From Bin127 sp965221625 (GTDB lineage: Bacteria > Chloroflexota > Dehalococcoidia > Lucifugimonadales > Lucifugimonadaceae): 64,000 bases of DNA. This document shows positions 63,586 to 64,000 of this stretch, in pieces. Made by a program: the position numbers and the translations under genes. The notes beneath the pieces are model-generated. The model saw only the letters and a list, made by a program, of their open reading frames with translations, made no database searches and was not told where the DNA came from. Within the stretch, counting starts at the first letter, position 1. Each line of letters starts with the position of its first letter. The stretch covers positions 1,550,001 to 1,614,000 of the forward strand of contig OZ244903.1 of assembly GCA_965221625.1 (NCBI GenBank), read 5' to 3'.

Positions 63586-64000
63586 AGGTAGTCGCCGCCG
63601 GCTAGGTATGCCTCATCCAGGAGGTCGACGACATAGCGCAACTCGATGTCTGAGTTGGCGCGTTGCAGCGAACTCCTCAATTGCGCAGCACATCCGGGAT
63701 TGCCCGTTGCCACCAATGCCGCACCACTGGCGATGACGTTGCGAGCTTTTCGATCACCTAAACGCATCGACATTTCGCGTTCGAACACCGAGTAGGTCCC
63801 CGCAGATCCGCAGCAGATTGTCGGCTCAGCCACCTGGACCAACTCGAGCCCTGGTATCGAGCGCAACAATTTGCGGGGCGCGTCGCTGATGCGTTGTGTC
63901 GACAGAAGATGACAAGGATCTTGGAATACGACCTTGCGATCGATTCTCCCTGTTGGCATTTCAAAACCATGCTCTACTAACAACTCGTGTAAATCCCGTG
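63543..64000 (-). CDS. glcF: Glycolate oxidase iron-sulfur subunit-like protein (partial, C-terminal part)
   Basis: Runs off the right edge with an open frame, so only the last 152 residues are present. It carries a CCG domain: 'FQDPCHLLSTQRI', 'TICCGSAGTYSVFE', and 'VATGNPGCAAQLRSSLQ'. This C-terminal cysteine-rich repeat is found in GlcF and related (heterodisulfide reductase/LutA) subunits; the 'CCGSAGTYS' motif favours GlcF. GlcF would accept electrons from GlcD, oxidising glycolate to glyoxylate. The N-terminal ferredoxin part is outside the window. Confidence 0.8.
   Translation of the reverse strand, partial: RDLHELLVEHGFEMPTGRIDRKVVFQDPCHLLSTQRISDAPRKLLRSIPGLELVQVAEPTICCGSAGTYSVFEREMSMRLGDRKARNVIASGAALVATGNPGCAAQLRSSLQRANSDIELRYVVDLLDEAYLAGGDYLHPTAMGAGSSAKV

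Noticed and set aside
1..64000. CRISPR array, insertion sequence or prophage
   Set aside because: No spaced direct repeats, transposase, integrase or phage structural gene is visible anywhere in the window.

Overview
The window reads as one stretch of bacterial chromosome of middling GC content. It is densely packed with genes on both strands and carries about 60 protein genes, two decayed genes, and no rRNA, tRNA or CRISPR array that I could find. The gene content suggests an aerobic or microaerobic free-living heterotroph: aconitase, malate synthase, proton-translocating transhydrogenase, LLM flavin oxidoreductase, SMP-30 lactonases, several SDRs and CFP-30B-like VOC proteins. Frequent TTG starts, plant-like leucine-rich repeats and lipoprotein solute-binding proteins without permeases make an uncultivated marine Chloroflexota (SAR202-like) my best guess. 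That is inference from gene style, not from a marker gene.

Layout. 1-5 kb: an unassigned protein with a PD-(D/E)XK-like C-terminal domain, a HAD phosphatase, and a ThDP enzyme of the acetolactate synthase family with a clear promoter and terminator. 5-9 kb: a zinc-ribbon miniprotein, a histidine phosphatase, a Gfo/Idh/MocA dehydrogenase behind a perfect 16-bp palindrome, and a PhoB/PhoR-like two-component pair. 9-14 kb: an inverted Mrr-type endonuclease gene sits between that pair and pstS-pstC-pstA. A run of 16 C lies between pstS and pstC, and pstB and phoU do not follow. 13.6-19 kb: YbaK-type deacylase, EVE protein, aldo/keto reductase with DUF1802 partner, TatD nuclease, a membrane protein and a flavodoxin. 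19-25 kb: a UxuA-like protein, two DinB paralogues and four tandem double-VOC proteins, probably a detoxification island. 25-32 kb: SDR, YfcH-like epimerase, aconitase, 7-bladed lactonase, and a fused heme b/molybdopterin oxidoreductase.

32-45 kb: the transhydrogenase genes pntAA-pntAB and pntB are split by an inverted solute-binding lipoprotein gene. They are followed by another VOC protein, two epimerases, an SRAP protein, two SMP-30 paralogues, a MoaD/ThiS sulfur carrier next to threonine synthase, and a broken leucine-rich-repeat gene. 46-54 kb: MaoC hydratase, CoA-ester lyase, 2-hydroxyacid dehydrogenase, LLM oxidoreductase, malate synthase, the primary sigma factor and a zinc alcohol dehydrogenase. 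55-64 kb: MocR-family-like aminotransferase, fructose-1,6-bisphosphatase and class I fructose-bisphosphate aldolase on either side of a second solute-binding protein gene that has three in-frame stops, an M20 amidohydrolase, an SDR, a class V aminotransferase and the C-terminal part of a GlcF-like glycolate oxidase subunit.

Themes. Phosphate sensing and uptake are grouped at 7-13.6 kb. A glyoxylate/glycolate theme (GlcF-like, class V aminotransferase, malate synthase, CoA-ester lyase, aconitase) is spread over the right half, with gluconeogenesis (fbp, fda) beside it. The most unusual items are the intact-frame gene with three stops at 57-59 kb, the interrupted pnt operon, the VOC/DinB array, the C16 tract in the pst operon and the unassigned nuclease-like protein at the left end.
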